From assembly GCF_009469595.2 (NCBI RefSeq), contig NZ_SSXV01000018.1, positions 1 through 64,000 on the forward strand: DNA of 64,000 nucleotides, written 5' to 3'. The DNA comes from Thauera sp. 2A1 (lineage in GTDB: Bacteria; Pseudomonadota; Gammaproteobacteria; Burkholderiales; Rhodocyclaceae). The notes beneath the pieces are model-generated. The model was not told the origin of the DNA and did no database searches. It was given only the letters and a program-made list of their open reading frames with translations. The position numbers were made by a program, and so were the translations under genes. This document shows, one piece after another, positions 63,212-64,000 of this stretch (position 1 is its first letter; each line of letters starts with the position of its first letter).

Positions 63212-64000
63212 ATGAACAAGAAGACGCTATCCGAACGCGACATCTGCACCCAGTACATCACCCCGGCGATCGCTGCGGCGCAGTGGAACACCGAGCTGCA
63301 GATGCGCGAAGAGGTCCGGCTCACCGACGGCCGCGTGGTGGTGCGCGGGCAGACCGGGAGGCGCGACAAGAACAGCATCCGGCGCGCGGACTACGTCCTC
63401 TACTACAAGCCCGGCCTGCCGCTCGCCGTCGTCGAAGCCAAGGACAACAATCACTCGATGCGCGACGGCATCCAGCAGGCGCTGGACTACGCGACGATGC
63501 TCGACGTGCCCTTCGCCTTTTCCAGCAACGGCGACGGCTTCGTCTTCCACGACAGGACGCGCACGGAAGGCGCGCTCGAAACGGAGATCGCGCTGAGCGA
63601 CTTTCCGTCGCCCGAGGTGCTGTGGCAGCGCTACCTGGCCTGGAAAGGCATCGGCGCCGACATCGCCCCCGTTTACGCGCAGGACTACCACAACACCGGC
63701 AAGCAGCCACGCTACTACCAGACGACAGCGGTCAACCGCGCCATCGAGGCCATTGCCAAGGGCCAGGACCGCGTCCTGCTCGTCATGGCGACCGGCACCG
63801 GCAAGACCTACACCGCCTTCCAGATCATCTGGCGCTTCTGGAAGTCGCACCCCAACAGCCGCATCCTCTTCCTGGCCGATCGCAACATCCTCGTCGACCA
63901 GACCAAGAGCAACGACTTCAAGCCCTTCGGCGGCGCGATGACCAAGATCGAGAACCGCTCGATCGACAAGTCTTACGAGATCTACCTCTCGCTCTATCAG
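63212..64000 (+). CDS. hsdR: Type I restriction enzyme R subunit (HsdR), partial
   Basis: The first 263 residues are visible and the frame is open at the right edge of the window. The nuclease domain motif is [21 protein letters not shown] (Asp, Glu-x-Lys) and the helicase P-loop is [12 protein letters not shown]. It is a translocase/nuclease acting with HsdM/HsdS, not in the window. The start is ATG at 63212, 137 bp after hipA. Confidence 0.9.
   Translation, partial: MNKKTLSERDICTQYITPAIAAAQWNTELQMREEVRLTDGRVVVRGQTGRRDKNSIRRADYVLYYKPGLPLAVVEAKDNNHSMRDGIQQALDYATMLDVPFAFSSNGDGFVFHDRTRTEGALETEIALSDFPSPEVLWQRYLAWKGIGADIAPVYAQDYHNTGKQPRYYQTTAVNRAIEAIAKGQDRVLLVMATGTGKTYTAFQIIWRFWKSHPNSRILFLADRNILVDQTKSNDFKPFGGAMTKIENRSIDKSYEIYLSLYQ

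Overview
The window looks like a chromosomal segment of a high-GC betaproteobacterium, most likely a Rhodocyclales relative such as Thauera, Azoarcus or Aromatoleum. I infer this from the gene content: a Comamonas-type 3-alpha-hydroxysteroid dehydrogenase, a Czc metal island and a chromosomal class 1 integron. I ran no database search. The backbone is a steroid-catabolism region cut into pieces by at least three mobile insertions.

Region 1 (1-10.16 kb) is a lower-GC mobile block. It holds a class 1 integron (one cassette with its attC, attI1, a Pc promoter of the weak type, a LexA box and intI1) outside the usual Tn402 setting. Next come an ISAs1-family insertion sequence with a perfect 10-bp target duplication and a Tn7/Tn402-like transposition operon (tniA-tniB-tniQ, minus strand). 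The TniA N-terminus resembles TnsA with every catalytic residue replaced. A divergent gene codes for a protein with two tandem helix-turn-helix repeats. The block's right edge cuts off the 3' end of an ETF-quinone oxidoreductase gene.

Region 2 (10.14-15.73 kb) is backbone: truncated ETF-QO, two short-chain dehydrogenases (one HsdA-like), a double-Cache periplasmic protein, and a LuxR-type regulator. The regulator is interrupted after its fourth codon.

Region 3 (15,732-36,313) is a 20.6-kb Tn21-subgroup Tn3 transposon. A 6-bp direct repeat flanks it, and the missing start of the LuxR gene is found at its far end. Cargo: tnpA/tnpR, an ACR3/BASS transporter, a glycosyltransferase, a czc efflux operon with its two-component system, a cadA ATPase and a Met-rich protein each behind a MerR-type promoter, cadR, and a small module with a GDCCVxC protein. 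Two extra internal copies of the terminal inverted repeat show it was built in steps.

Region 4 (36.3-61.4 kb) is the steroid and acyl-CoA catabolic backbone: etfBA, MaoC, an Old Yellow Enzyme, an SDR, KshB- and HsaA-like enzymes, a four-gene YCF48/MMPL/DUF1302/DUF1329 envelope set, an acyl-CoA ligase, a metallo-beta-lactamase fold protein and a KshA-like Rieske oxygenase. A toxin-antitoxin pair and an EthD-like protein follow. Then comes a block running ipdF-MaoC-thiolase-two acyl-CoA dehydrogenases, like the HIP (rings C/D) pathway. KshA/KshB would hydroxylate C9 of the steroid nucleus, HsaA the ring-A phenol, and the beta-oxidation-type genes would process the remaining rings, passing electrons to EtfBA.

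Region 5 (61.4-64 kb) is a defence-type edge: hipBA with three operator copies, and the start of a type I restriction hsdR gene that runs off the window.
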